A stretch of 64,000 nt of DNA, taken from Davidsoniella eucalypti. Lineage: Eukaryota; Ascomycota; Sordariomycetes; Microascales; Ceratocystidaceae. Both the position numbers and the translations under genes were made by a program. Position 1 is the first letter of the stretch, and each line of letters opens with the position of its first letter. The notes beneath the pieces were generated by a model. That model saw nothing but the letters and a program-made list of their open reading frames with translations. It did no database searches and was not told the DNA's origin. The DNA lies in contig RMBW01000062.1 in NCBI GenBank assembly GCA_004009845.1, positions 124,001-188,000 of the forward strand, given 5' to 3'. Below are positions 47,631 through 58,150 of this stretch, piece by piece.

Positions 47631-49520
47631 TCATTTCTTTTGCCTCTTTGTGCTAGTTTCACTGACTGAGCTCATTACGCTGGCACTGCGTTTGTGGCTC
47701 ACTTCACTGGTAGCTTCTGGTTGGGCAACATCAGTTTTGCTAGCATCTTTGCTTTCGTCTGTTGACGTAGCCTCCGTTGTCGATGTCTTCGATTCTTCGG
47801 TAGCCGGGGCATCTTCTGTAGAAGGTAACACTGCCTCTGTTGCCTTCTCACCTCCTGTGGTAGGGGCTGCAGCCTTGGCTGTAGAATCGTTACTTGGTTT
47901 ATCGGGCTGTGTAGTTGCAGCAGTAACACCGAGAATCTTGTCGCGTTCAGCCTTCTTGGCCATTTCGAGCTTGATCTCAGCATCTAGTTTGTCGGTGGCT
48001 TTGCGGACGTCTAGTAAGAGGTTGACTGTTTGCAAAAGCTTTTCAAACGAGGCGGAAACCACAGACGTGGGCATGGTGAGACGTGGCGGGACTTCGAGTT
48101 CGGTAAGTACGTTGGTGATGCGGATCTGCTGCTGGTTGGACTTGCTTGCGAATAGCTTATTCGTACGCTCCGTACGGAACGAAGCACCCGATGTGAGCCT
48201 ATCGTGATGTGAGACACCGTAGACTGCTATTTCTTGGCCGCTAAGCTTCTTGCGCTCTTGCAGAGGGTGGGCTCCCTTTTTGGCAGCTGTTGGAGTCGAC
48301 ACGGTGATCGAGTCTCGTCTGTTGTGACCCGATGTTTGTATGGCTAATGGGACTGTAGATGAAGGTGCGATAGCAGCAGCAGCAGCGGCAGTGGTTGAGG
48401 CTACGCTTTCGCGACGACGAGAAGATTGCTCTTGAACAGGCGTATTCGCAACAGTGGGTGTTTGTCCAATTGCTGTCGCTGGTGTCGTGGCTGATGCAGT
48501 GACTGGAGTGCTCGCACTAGCTTCACCGGGGCCAGCGATAGATTTGCGCTTCTTCGACTTGTCAGCCAGTACAAGGGTCTGTAGTAGATTTTGCAGGCCA
48601 GCACTGGTTTTGATACTACTGATATCGTGTTGATCGGCTCGTGGATAGTCTAGGCGTTGGTATAGCTCTCTTCTCTCTTCGTTGAAGCGCTCATTGCGAG
48701 CTAATACACGCTTGATTTCGACTAATAGAAGCTCCTCCTCACGTGCTTCCTCTTTCGACCTGGTCAGAGAATTGATGGCGAACTCTTTTCGAATACGTTC
48801 CTGTACTGGGTTGAATGCGGTCATAGTATCATGGAGTGTCTTTTCGGCCTGTGTCATGTAGATTATTGGCTTTTGGATAGCCATCATCTTCGATGCGACT
48901 TCATAGTACCGTGATTTCAAGTCTTCCAACGTCCGTGATGCTGATGTTGATTCTGATTTCTCCTTGTCGGCCGCTTCATCTTTGATAGTGGTTTCGGGAG
49001 TATATTCGTAGCGATCCCATATCAATGGCCATCGCAAGTCGAAGCTAGCGGCTAGCTCGAATAAGTAATCAGTTTCCTCTTTCGTCCAGTCGTCGTTTTG
49101 TAGGTTTGAATGGTACTGTTCGTCGCTGTATTGTGGTACTTGAACGCTGACATTGTACTTGGCAAAGGTAGAGTCTTCTGGGTGATTTGCTGGTAGTTCT
49201 TCGTTGTGGGGACCTAATGCGACGGCATCTTTTCGTCTCCAGTGCCTCAGAACTAGAGTGTTATCTTCGCGCGCAGAATTGGTGAACGGTCTCATTTCCC
49301 ATTTTGCTGCTGATTTCTTGCTAGCAAAGCGCTTCTTCTTAAATGCGAACTGTTGCTGCACAATCGCAATGGGTGTATCGCCTCCAAGACTCTGGACCTC
49401 ACGGGCGAGACCTTTCAAATTTGATCGCGGACCGTAGGCCTTGCCCTTCTTGCTGGGCTTGGGAGCGACTTGGCTTTCTGAGGGAAGCTCTAGAACATCG
49501 CGAAGATCTGAATTGGCCAT
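47631..49520 (-). CDS. swc4: SWR1-complex protein 4 (DMAP1 homologue)
   Basis: Shared subunit of the SWR1 remodeller, which deposits histone H2A.Z, and of the NuA4 acetyltransferase, in the nucleus. Single exon, 629 residues. The N-terminus MANSDLRDVLELPSE and AYGPRSNLKGLAREVQSLGG is typical of the family. A SANT/Myb-like domain covers about residues 143-175 (DDWTKEETDYLFELAASFDL, then WPLIWDRYEY) and continues through DLKSRYYEVASKM. A charged coiled-coil-like part follows (RSKEEAREEELLLVEIKRVL). The C-terminal half contains a low-complexity Ala/Thr/Ser linker, the conserved HDRLTSGASFRTERTNK block and a basic tail with a possible nuclear localisation signal (KRQKK). It is divergent from the p24 gene. 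Confidence 0.93.
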   Translation of the reverse strand: MANSDLRDVLELPSESQVAPKPSKKGKAYGPRSNLKGLAREVQSLGGDTPIAIVQQQFAFKKKRFASKKSAAKWEMRPFTNSAREDNTLVLRHWRRKDAVALGPHNEELPANHPEDSTFAKYNVSVQVPQYSDEQYHSNLQNDDWTKEETDYLFELAASFDLRWPLIWDRYEYTPETTIKDEAADKEKSESTSASRTLEDLKSRYYEVASKMMAIQKPIIYMTQAEKTLHDTMTAFNPVQERIRKEFAINSLTRSKEEAREEELLLVEIKRVLARNERFNEERRELYQRLDYPRADQHDISSIKTSAGLQNLLQTLVLADKSKKRKSIAGPGEASASTPVTASATTPATAIGQTPTVANTPVQEQSSRRRESVASTTAAAAAAIAPSSTVPLAIQTSGHNRRDSITVSTPTAAKKGAHPLQERKKLSGQEIAVYGVSHHDRLTSGASFRTERTNKLFASKSNQQQIRITNVLTELEVPPRLTMPTSVVSASFEKLLQTVNLLLDVRKATDKLDAEIKLEMAKKAERDKILGVTAATTQPDKPSNDSTAKAAAPTTGGEKATEAVLPSTEDAPATEESKTSTTEATSTDESKDASKTDVAQPEATSEVSHKRSASVMSSVSETSTKRQKK

Positions 49521-50372
49521 GTTGTGGTTGTGTTGTGGTCAAGGACAAGGCTGCGTTGCGACGAAATGCAAGGCTGAAAGTGGTTGAAACTTTTTTTCTA
49601 CTAGGAAAAAAAATAGCTGCTAAAGCAGCACACGCAAGGGAAATATCAATTGAGCTTTCGATCGGGTCAATCGCAAAATAAAAATCGGGTTCGTGAATTC
49701 GTCGGTAAAAGAGCGTTGTCGTGTTTAATTGATATGTTAGACCAGTGCGATGTGAATGAAATAATGATAAAAAAGCTTTGGTTGGAACAAGATGATGGTT
49801 GACCTTGATGATCAAAATGAGCGAAAAAAACGGCCGGTCGGCGTTGATGTTAAACTGCCATACGCGACTTCAAAATTTGGTGGTAAATGGAAAAAATAAA
49901 GACTAAAGATACAATGAAGAACCTTTGGGGGGAACATTCCTGGTCCCCACTTTCTCTTTAAACCCTGGCTAACGGCTGCTCCTAACCCAGTCACGTGAAG
50001 CGACTTTTTTCTACTTCGAACGTGGCAGCTTTGCAATTGTTCTGGGCGCGACAAGCTGCAAGGAAAGGCTAAGACCTAAGAAGCTTGGTTGGAATAACAT
50101 AACAGCTGTGCATTATCTAGGATCTTTTCTTGTTTTTTTCCTTGTTTTTTTTGCGACAACCTTCAATTGCCGATCGATTCGCCAACTGCTATATTCCGCG
50201 AAGGCCTATAAAGTAATATAGCTCACTGATCTTGGTGCTGGATTACCTTGTGTTTTGCCTGGTACCATCAGACGACTCTCCCTCGTAGCATATATTACAC
50301 CTTTTGCTACCGAATTCTGCCGGTCTCGATATCTCTAAATCCTTACGTAACACCCTCGACGACATTTCAATC
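49521..50372. promoter_or_regulatory. Bidirectional promoter region, swc4 and p24 gene
   Basis: 852 bp between divergent starts. TCACGTGA, an 8-bp palindromic E-box of the kind bound by bHLH factors such as Cbf1, lies at 49991-49998. A TATA box (TATAAAG, 50207-50213) is placed about 160 bp before the p24 ATG. No additional gene seen. Confidence 0.5.
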
Positions 50373-51163
50373 ATGAAGGCCTGGCTTCCAATTCTTGCCT
50401 TGAGCTCCGTTGCTCAGGCTCTGTACTTTTACATTGACGGCACCGGCCCTCGTTGCTTCATTGAGGAGCTTCCTAAGGACACCCTAGTGGTTGGCCACTA
50501 CACTGCCGAGGAGTACGATGACGGCAGACGGACATGGGAAAGCCACAACGGCATCTCCATCTATATCTCTGTCGATGTATGTACCAATTGCATTGCAGCT
50601 TCTCTATCGACGGTCGAGTCTCTAAGAGACAATACTTGAGGCTATTCTGCATTGCTCTGTCGAGTCTATCTTTACGTGTGGTAACTAACAAGCTGTACCT
50701 TGCATAGGAAACCTTTGATAACGACCACCGTGTCGTTTCCCAGCGTGGGCCGAACAAGGGAAAGTTCACCTTCACCGCCGCAGATCCGGGCGACCACAAG
50801 CTATGTTTCACCCCGTCATCGACCTCTGGCCGTTCCGGCTGGCTCAACTCGGCCGATTCCAACGGCGGTATCCGTCTACACTTGGACATCACCTCTGGCG
50901 AAACTAGCGAGCTGGAGAGCAAGGATAAGACTAAGCTCGACGACATTGCCTCCCGCGTGCGTGACCTCAACAACCGCCTACGTGAGGTCCGTAGAGAACA
51001 GGTGTTCCAGCGCGAACGGGAAGCCGAGTTCAGAGATCAATCGGAGAACACCAATGCTAGAGTCATCCGCTGGATCCTAATCCAGCTAGTTATCCTCGGT
51101 GTTACTTGCACGTGGCAGCTGTCTCATCTGCGGTCGTTCTTCATCAAACAGAAGCTGACCTAA
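50373..51163 (+). CDS. p24 family (emp24/gp25L/Erp) cargo receptor
   Basis: Type I membrane protein of COPII and COPI vesicles that sorts cargo between ER and Golgi. Exons are 50373-50576 and 50708-51163, 219 residues. Signal peptide residues 1-16 (MKAWLPILALSSVAQA). The luminal GOLD domain begins LYFYIDGTGPRCFIEELPKD; Cys28 and the Cys of HKLCFTP are the conserved disulfide pair. A coiled coil follows (about 135-175, ASRVRDLNNRLREVRREQVF), then the TM helix WILIQLVILGVTCTWQL and the tail RSFFIKQKLT. The tail ends K-x-K-x-x, a COPI-binding dilysine-type signal, and has the double Phe used for COPII. These features suit the Erp1-type (alpha) subfamily, but the exact paralogue is not settled. 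Confidence 0.9.
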
Positions 51164-54100
51164 GCGGGATGTTTCTTTCTGGGGGTAGCAACGGTGTCAT
51201 GTCTCAAGTCTAGACTGGCGCACTTGGGACTGGAAGGGGGGGTTGTTTGTTCATAGCCCATAGTAATTTTTTTTCCATGTACATCAATCGCTTTATGTTG
51301 CATATCACGGTTATTGTTCGATATATGAAGCGGTATTATTATTTTTGTTTTCTTAAGCACGGCCTTGACGTACTATAAGTGTGATGGCGGGGAGGAGGAG
51401 ATAGTATGACATGGTAGGATATGTAGAACACGAAGTACTATGGCGTGTATTTTGTTCCTTAGTTGTGTATCTTCTTCTAAGTTTAGTCGGGAGAAATCGG
51501 TGCCAAGGGGGTAGTTGTTTGACTATGGCTGATACAGTATCATGTGAAAGACGAATCGAAATGTTCAACATAACAAACGCAATACCTGTTCGTCCTCATG
51601 GAGTACCTGGATTATATGTAGCCCAAGGTCGGACAGCCTCGGTATATGCTAGCTTTTGTTCCGGGTGATGGGAGAGAGTTCAGCTCTATTTAATCGACTA
51701 TACACGTGCATTGGATGCTCCTACATGTCGACACCGAAGGGTGTATTATGAGAGCTTGTCGGAGTAGGTTCGGAGGAAAAAAGAGTATGATGTCACGACG
51801 AACAAAACATTAGATGCGATGCTGTACCTGTGTAACTTGGTTCTGGGTGAAGAATCCGTGATGTCATGAGAAATATATTTTATTTCTTTAATTGCCACAA
51901 TTATACGTAAAATCACACCATGGAGCGATTCTCTAGTCTGGGTTTTCTTTGTTATTTTACGTGACTTAACGGTTCTTCGGTTGAGTCTGAGAGACCATAT
52001 AGATGGATTAGCCCGAGAATAACTCGCAATACTGCTATCTGTTATGCTGATATGTCGTAGCCAAGCAACATATAGACTCACACTACGACGTTGCCTATGT
52101 CAAGATCAATCTCCTGTGAGAATAGAGAGAACGCCGAGTCATGACTAGGAAAAAGAAGCATGAGATGAAAAAAAGGGTCTGTGCCAGATTCAGCCGGAGG
52201 CAATATCACTTCTGGAACTAACTATTCGTACCAGATAGGCGTTAATGAGGAAACGCCCGTCATAGAGTACCAACCGGCTAATATGGACGGATAGACACTA
52301 GTAGAATCTACAGTTAGTGGAGGGCTAAAGAGCTAGCTAGGATGATTCGATTCAATAACGCTGTAGAATCAATGCGGCAAGTAGATTTCATTTCTAGATC
52401 GACGCACATGTGGCTTTGGAAAACCCAATAAATCTATAACGACTCCAGGAAGGCGAAGTGGAGATACTTTCTTTAGTGTGTCTAGTGAAAGTTTTAGTCA
52501 AGAAAGAAGTCGTGGCCTTTTGGAGAAGTGAAAATAAAAAGAATGCAATGACGTCGTTTACGAAGATAAACAAGAAGTACCGTCTTGCGATTTCATTTTC
52601 TTGTTGTTTTTAGCTGTTGCCGGTAAAATTGAACGACGCACGCCGATGTTGGAAATCTAGATGCTTCGATGGCCTGCTTTGCTTCTCGTCTCATTCTTTT
52701 CACTTCCGACCGGTCTGAATACGGGAAGGTTCGGGCTATGCAATGCGCAGTCTAGTATGAGTTGTGTGAATTGTGGTGGGTTGTACTAAGCTGTAGGTGA
52801 TATTACAAGATCAGAATGAGGGTATCGGGGTGTCCTCGTTGCATAACATCTGGTGTATACTAGTATGTACACCAATATAGATTCACGCCCTCCAGAACCA
52901 AAAAGCCGACTTGGCTTGTGAAATGCTCTATCTTACAGCGTTGTTCTTTCTTTCTCTCGTTTGGACCTTTTGTGAGGCTAAGGAAGGAGAACAACAGCCA
53001 AGCTTGCCACCTCATCGGCTTCTCCAACAAACTTGTCTTTTTTTCCACTTATCTTTTGGGCGTTTTCATGTTTACATCTCCAGATTACAAAACAGAAAAC
53101 AAGAGAAGAACATCAGTTCATGTGAAAATACTCCACAAAATACATGTTTTCTTCCTTGCCAGCAAAAGTCAGCTCATCCGCAGAGAGAGAGAGAGCGAGA
53201 GAAGCGAAGGAGAACCCCATGTTTACGTATCTGTATTTGACCAAATTAAGACGAAAAGCAGGTCGACCCGAAAATATGATGTGTAGGTTTTTCGTTCTTT
53301 TGTCTTGTATGGAAGGTTTCGTTCGCTTCTTTGTCGTTGTATTGTTTCTGCAGCTGCTTGCGTGGGGTTGATTTGATGTAAACATGCTGTATTCAACGGG
53401 ATATGTGTGTACAGCTGTAGTAGCACTTTATAACATATATGCGTGTTATATACCGCTATATGTAGACGATATGTACTGTACATACATACATACACATGTA
53501 TCTAGACGTACCCGGAACTAGTCGTACGCACAACATGCCCTTTTATTTCTCAAAATAGGGCACAGCCAAGGTGGTATCACTGCCAACTAAGGTGCTACTT
53601 ATCCATAGACATGTCAACAAAGGGCCTGGAAAACATGAGGAAAACATGAGGACAGCCGTGACAAATGTCTGGCTCGCTTGCTACGCGCACACTCAGCCTG
53701 TATATATATACGGTACAATGTGTATATATGTACACCGTTTCCTATTTCGGCATCCCGATAATGTGCTGTGAGGCTTGACCGCCTAGATTTCTCTTTATTC
53801 TATGCATATGGACGGCTTGTAGTGTGTGTTGTGTTGTGTGATATGAGGGGAGGTAAGAGGGGCAGAGAGACAGCATACACGAGAATGTGATATCTTGCGC
53901 AGAGGATGCCTTTTTTCCTACTCTGTGTAAACCCAATGCCTTTTTTTCATTTAGTACATAGTGCACGATACATACCAGCCTGTATTGATATACTATACAT
54001 GCATATACATATAGTATAGTGCATGCAAGTATCTTTTTCGTCTAGAATTGCACGGCGTAATGGTTTGTAGAAGGGTCCCTCAGGTGTGACATGATTTATG

Positions 54101-55055
54101 CAGAGCTAAGTCACACATATATTTGCAAATGAGAACCAAATAGAAATGGGGTGAGAGTTGATATCATTATATTGTATTGGGTCTGCTCTGCAATACTTGG
54201 CAGCCGCCCATTACGATCCCGCCATAGAAATATAAAGCCACAAACCATTTAAAAGTAGTACGAAGTCCCAAACTTGACTGCGCCAGAAAAGATATAATAA
54301 AAGAAGAAATGCAAACATAAGACCTCTGGGGACGTGAACATGTATGAATAGACCGTAAGAAGATAAGAAACAAGGGCCCAGATGTTGGACCAGTCATGAT
54401 GTTGAAAGGGAAAGAAAGAGGAACAGAAAAAACCAGATGATGTCGAGCAAAACAAGACAAGGCGGAGAGAAAAGAAAATATGCAGAAGAACCGAAAGGGA
54501 AACAAGGGCTAGGAATAGTGAGAAAGAGCAAAAAAGGTCAATCGTTGCTGTAGCAAAATGTGCAGAGAATGGGAGATGATCGATCACCTTGACAAGCAAG
54601 GCTAGCCGTGATATATTGTAGGTTTGCAACGCAAGGTTGACTGATATATGAAAGGCTGAAGAGATTGCTATGCGAGCTTCCTGGATGTAGCAGAACTCAA
54701 GCATTTGGCAAATGGTCGGTTTGTCAAGCGCAAAGCACCTTGTCCTGCATGGAGAAAAGACGAGTAGATTTGTCTCGGTACAGGCTTCTTGAGAGGACAT
54801 ACACATGCCTTTGAAGAAGTTGTCAGTAGAGGCTTGGAGGGCGTCAACAAAGGGCCCTCTCATCATGTAGTGACGGGTTCCCACCGCAGCACGATATTTG
54901 GTTGGGCGATAGGAAGTACAGTCTTGGTGGCCGAGAGGAGTAGCCGCCGATATGTTCCTCATGCTTGGATGGATGGCAGGGACAGGCGAAAGTGCTGGCA
55001 TGGCGGGTTGCTTTGTGCTTGTTTCTCGTTGGATTGAGAAGATACATTGGCCTGT
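51164..55055. other. 3.9 kb without a recognised gene
   Basis: AT-rich with TATGTA/TACATA microsatellite-like patches near 53470-53500, 53700-53740 and 53980-54020. The minus strand from 54160 to 55055 is pyrimidine-rich and open in the frame of the gene at 55292, but after its stop codon. None of the open frames shows a domain I recognise. Confidence 0.5.
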
Positions 55056-55292
55056 TTACGAGAAGGAGAAGCCGTCCATGTCGCGGGTGAGGATGGCCAT
55101 CTGGGCACGCTTGGCCGCCTCGGCAATCAGGGTGAAGTCACGGAGGAACGGCTCGGTCGACGCAGTACTGCCGGCACCGGGAGCGGCAGGAGGCGTGGAG
55201 GGCATTTGCATAGCGGAAGAAGCGCCAAAGTTGGACGAGGCAGCGGCGGAGGAGGCACCGCTGGACACCTGAGAGGAAGCGAAGTTGTTCAT
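55056..55292 (-). CDS. Small protein of 78 residues with a conserved-looking C-terminal helix
   Basis: Single exon. The first half is Ser/Ala/Gly-rich and low-complexity (SSGASSAAASSNFGASSAM); the second half, FLRDFTLIAEAAKRAQMAIL followed by TRDMDGF, looks like an amphipathic helix. I recall short unnamed fungal proteins with the same ending (LRDF, then AEAAKRAQ and an RDM-like end), so I believe it is a conserved hypothetical, though I cannot run a search. No signal peptide or membrane segment. The start at 55292 is the first ATG of the low-complexity part; the frame stays open upstream to 55559 without a better start. Its leader has, within 500 bp, C17 and A28 runs on the coding strand. 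Function unknown. Confidence 0.65.
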   Translation of the reverse strand: MNNFASSQVSSGASSAAASSNFGASSAMQMPSTPPAAPGAGSTASTEPFLRDFTLIAEAAKRAQMAILTRDMDGFSFS

Positions 55293-55717
55293 TGTGTAGA
55301 TACAAGAAGAGCGAGAGTCTGGGGGGGATAGAGAGAACGCAGGCTCGCGGTTTGTGGGTTGAAAGAACGAGGATGGTTCAGACGGGCTGCTGACGATGAC
55401 TGGGTTGAGATTTGGCTGGGAAGCGACAAGACTCTGGTTGGGATAGATTGGTTGACGAGGAAATGGGCAGTGGAAAATAAAGAATCGAGCCAGCAGAAAA
55501 GAGGCAGAGGATGGCGAGAGTATTTGTACTTTGATAGTGCGGACCACGCAGGCGTACAACTAATTACAGATACAGATGGTGGAAGAGGGAAGACACAGAT
55601 GGACGTCTCGAATCAGAGAAACAGGCACCAAAACGGATTGGTGAAAGATTTGGAGAACAAGACGCCACCTGAGGTATACAAAAGAGAATCAAGAGAAGGG
55701 GTAGACCGGCGTTTGGA

Positions 55718-55757
55718 GGGGGGGGGGGGGGGGGTGTGAGAGCAAGGTTGTGAATTT

Positions 55758-55786
<29 letters not shown>
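55718..55786. repeat. Adjacent homopolymers G17 and T28
   Basis: G17 at 55718-55734 and T28 at 55759-55786, 24 bases apart. On the coding strand of the gene at 55292 this reads A28 then C17, roughly 430-500 bp before its ATG. Confidence 0.85.
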
Positions 55787-55793
<7 letters not shown>

Positions 55794-56199
55794 CAGATAA
55801 GTGTTTTTTAGTCTTTGTTTGGACATAATCCAGCACAATATGAGAATGACTGCTGCCAGATCAAAGTGGCTTTTTATTCTAGACCAACACCGTCTGCAAT
55901 GCGGAAGATCAGCAATTATAGTTGGGTGATTTATTTGTGCCTAAGGGTCTGATTTTTAAGGTTGTGAAAGCTCTTGCTCTTTCGGCATTTTTATCAGTAG
56001 GTTCTATCCAGTCTCGGAATAACGATGCTCTTATCTTCAAGCTTGTCGTCTCAGACGCCCGTGATAGTGGTATCAACAGAAATATAAAGAAAAAGGGCCG
56101 CCCAGAATGTGGCCGAGGCTTGCAGATCGTATGAGAATTTTCGCCCTACTTCTTTTTCCACCTTTCTCTAACTATCCAAAAGCTCAGATAGCTTCAGAG

Positions 56200-56222
56200 T
56201 TTTTTTTTTTTTTTTTTTTTTT
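56200..56222. repeat. Homopolymer T23
   Basis: Run of 23 T in gene-poor DNA. No adjacent element recognised. Confidence 0.85.
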
Positions 56223-56644
56223 GGCTTCTGATAGTCGTCTATGAAACGCGCTCTATGGTAAAAAAAAAATGAATAATAATAAAAATAAAAAGATTAATAA
56301 ATCAGCTAACCAGCAAGAGCTAGGCTTGTCAAGTCAAAATCTAATCGGCCCTGTCTCTTTAATGCTCGATTTTATCAACACGGCTCTTTTTGGCTGTAAA
56401 AGGATAGAATTTCAACGGCATTTCTTTTCATTCAAAATTGCTCTGAGGTCATCGCGTGGGGAATAAATCAGTCTTGGGGAAAGGTCATTATCAGACTAAA
56501 TATCAGCATTTTATTGCCAGTGCGGACGATCGAATTCCCATCATGATCAATGTCGAGCAATATCTGGGCTGATGCCATCATGTCTATTGGCATTTATACG
56601 CCTCTATTGATCGATCTCTGATTCTGCCACATACAACTAAATGT

Positions 56645-56676
56645 ATGTACAATATCTATGTACAATATCTATGTAC
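56645..56676. repeat. Tandem 13-bp repeat
   Basis: ATGTACAATATCT occurs twice head to tail (56645-56657, 56658-56670) and a third copy begins with ATGTAC. TGTA-containing units of this type would resemble Puf-protein sites if transcribed, but there is no evidence of a transcript. Confidence 0.75.
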
Positions 56677-58015
56677 ATGTACCATGCCTTCCATTCCTCC
56701 CTGTATGTGCATTACATTGCATCAAGGCCTAGTTAGCCAGCCCGGCCCGGCTCTGGTTCCGCGTTATAGGCTGTTGCGGCGATACCATAGTTGTATACTT
56801 ATCTGTAATTGCTGATTGCTTCCCTCCTCCTTCGACTCCAAGGACACGATAGAGCAATCAAACTCTCCATGTTGGGCGGACGGGCGCTTTGGTCCTTTTA
56901 CGCCTTGCCGTGACGAGACAAAGCCGAGAAGCAGTTCGTTAGAGATTTTAGACATTGAAGTTTGGCTCGAGGCCCTAAAGCTATGGGCAGTTTCCTGTCC
57001 TTTTTTTATTTCAAAAATAGAGAAAATAGAGTTGCCAGGTGCTGTTTGCTATATCTGTATTGGGCCTGATATCCACGGTGCAAATGGCCTGATGTAAGAT
57101 GTCCCTGTTTTTGCTGTCTTTCTATCCATTGACGGATAAAATCGAACAAACACAGCCTTTTTGATGCTGTTTATGAGATCCGCTGCCACATTGTTCTTGA
57201 CTTATGATTGCAACGATACTCTATGGCTCCTTGCAGTTTCGAGCATCACGAATTGGGCCATGGACAAGAAAAGAAGGTTACAGAACTCCGAGCTCCGGCC
57301 GATCTGTTGAATAGAAGAAGATACCACTACGTTTGTAGATACAATAAAAATTTATAGAGCCATTGCACCGAGTTTCTGGAAGAGCGGAAACTCTCAAAAG
57401 GCTACGAAAATACTTGGACCAGAAAACCCAAAAATGGCTATTCAGTGGCCGGGCGAAGAAAATAAACCGGAAGCGTTTCTGGGTAGGCATTTTCTCCCTT
57501 GCTTCTTTGTTTTTGTGGTTCTTTGCTTTGCTTTGCTTTGTTTTGTTGCCGTTATTGCGGAGAAATCTGTCTGGCTCGAAAATGAAAATACGGAGACCCC
57601 AGTATTTCACATGAAGAAGGCGAAGGAATAAATGGAAGGATGGACAAATCAGGAAAGGCTTCTGGGGGAGCAACTGCCTCTTGGCTTTGGTTGCTGTACT
57701 TATCTCAAATCATTGTGCACAAATGTACATCATAGTATTATCGTGTTGATTATGTATAGATATATATGTATGCCTACACGGCCATGTTGTGATCCGTACT
57801 TCCCGACCACTTCGCTAACGCTGACTGCATCCAAACAACCGTCCATTGATTAGACTGCCAGTAGTATCTGTATAATACACGACATGCCTGGACTGCATGA
57901 GACCATGTACATACATTGTACTGTTGCTTTCTACTACATGTAGCACTCACTAGCTAAACGAGGAAGAAGAAAGAAACAGTGTTTGGCGACTCCTGTTCCG
58001 CGCAGATAGTACACC

Positions 58016-58090
58016 ATGAAACTCGCCCACAAATTATCACTACCACTACTCCTTGCAGTGGTGAGCGCGCGGGACAGCAAAGCCAACTAG
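58016..58090 (+). CDS. Possible small secreted peptide or decayed secreted-protein gene (24 codons)
   Basis: CACCATG opens MKLAHKLSLPLLLAVVSA, a textbook signal peptide with a plausible cleavage site after the last Ala, then RDSKAN and TAG. The stop is followed by CTAG, and the same frame stays open for 19 more codons (LEMLSSTFNRISAWNSGFW, to TAA at 58148-58150). Composition here is GC-richer than its surroundings, as in coding DNA. It could be a short peptide, the first exon of an unrecognised gene, or the front of a decayed secreted protein. No homology is recognised. Confidence 0.3.
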   Translation: MKLAHKLSLPLLLAVVSARDSKAN

Positions 58091-58150
58091 CTAGAGATGC
58101 TCAGCAGCACATTCAACCGCATTAGCGCCTGGAACTCCGGCTTTTGGTAA

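Larger units (their letters stand above)
55293..58015. other. Gene-poor region upstream of the 78-residue gene
   Basis: Promoter and leader of the gene at 55292 (to about 55860) followed by AT-rich DNA with homopolymers. Open frames at 56816-57097 and 57278-57673 lack recognisable domains and coding character. No RNA gene seen. Confidence 0.5.

Noticed and set aside
47626..48207. 193-codon plus-strand open frame
   Set aside because: Antisense to the Ala/Thr/Ser-rich part of swc4, whose identity is clear.
53992..54020. Inverted repeat ACTATAC...GTATAGT as a terminator or transposon end
   Set aside because: Arms of only 7 bp in a TA-rich patch, expected by chance.
54249..55001. 250-codon open frame on the minus strand
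   Set aside because: Hydrophobic, Phe/Leu/Ser-rich translation driven by pyrimidine-rich DNA, no domain, and it follows the stop of the 78-residue gene; kept only as a low-interest note.
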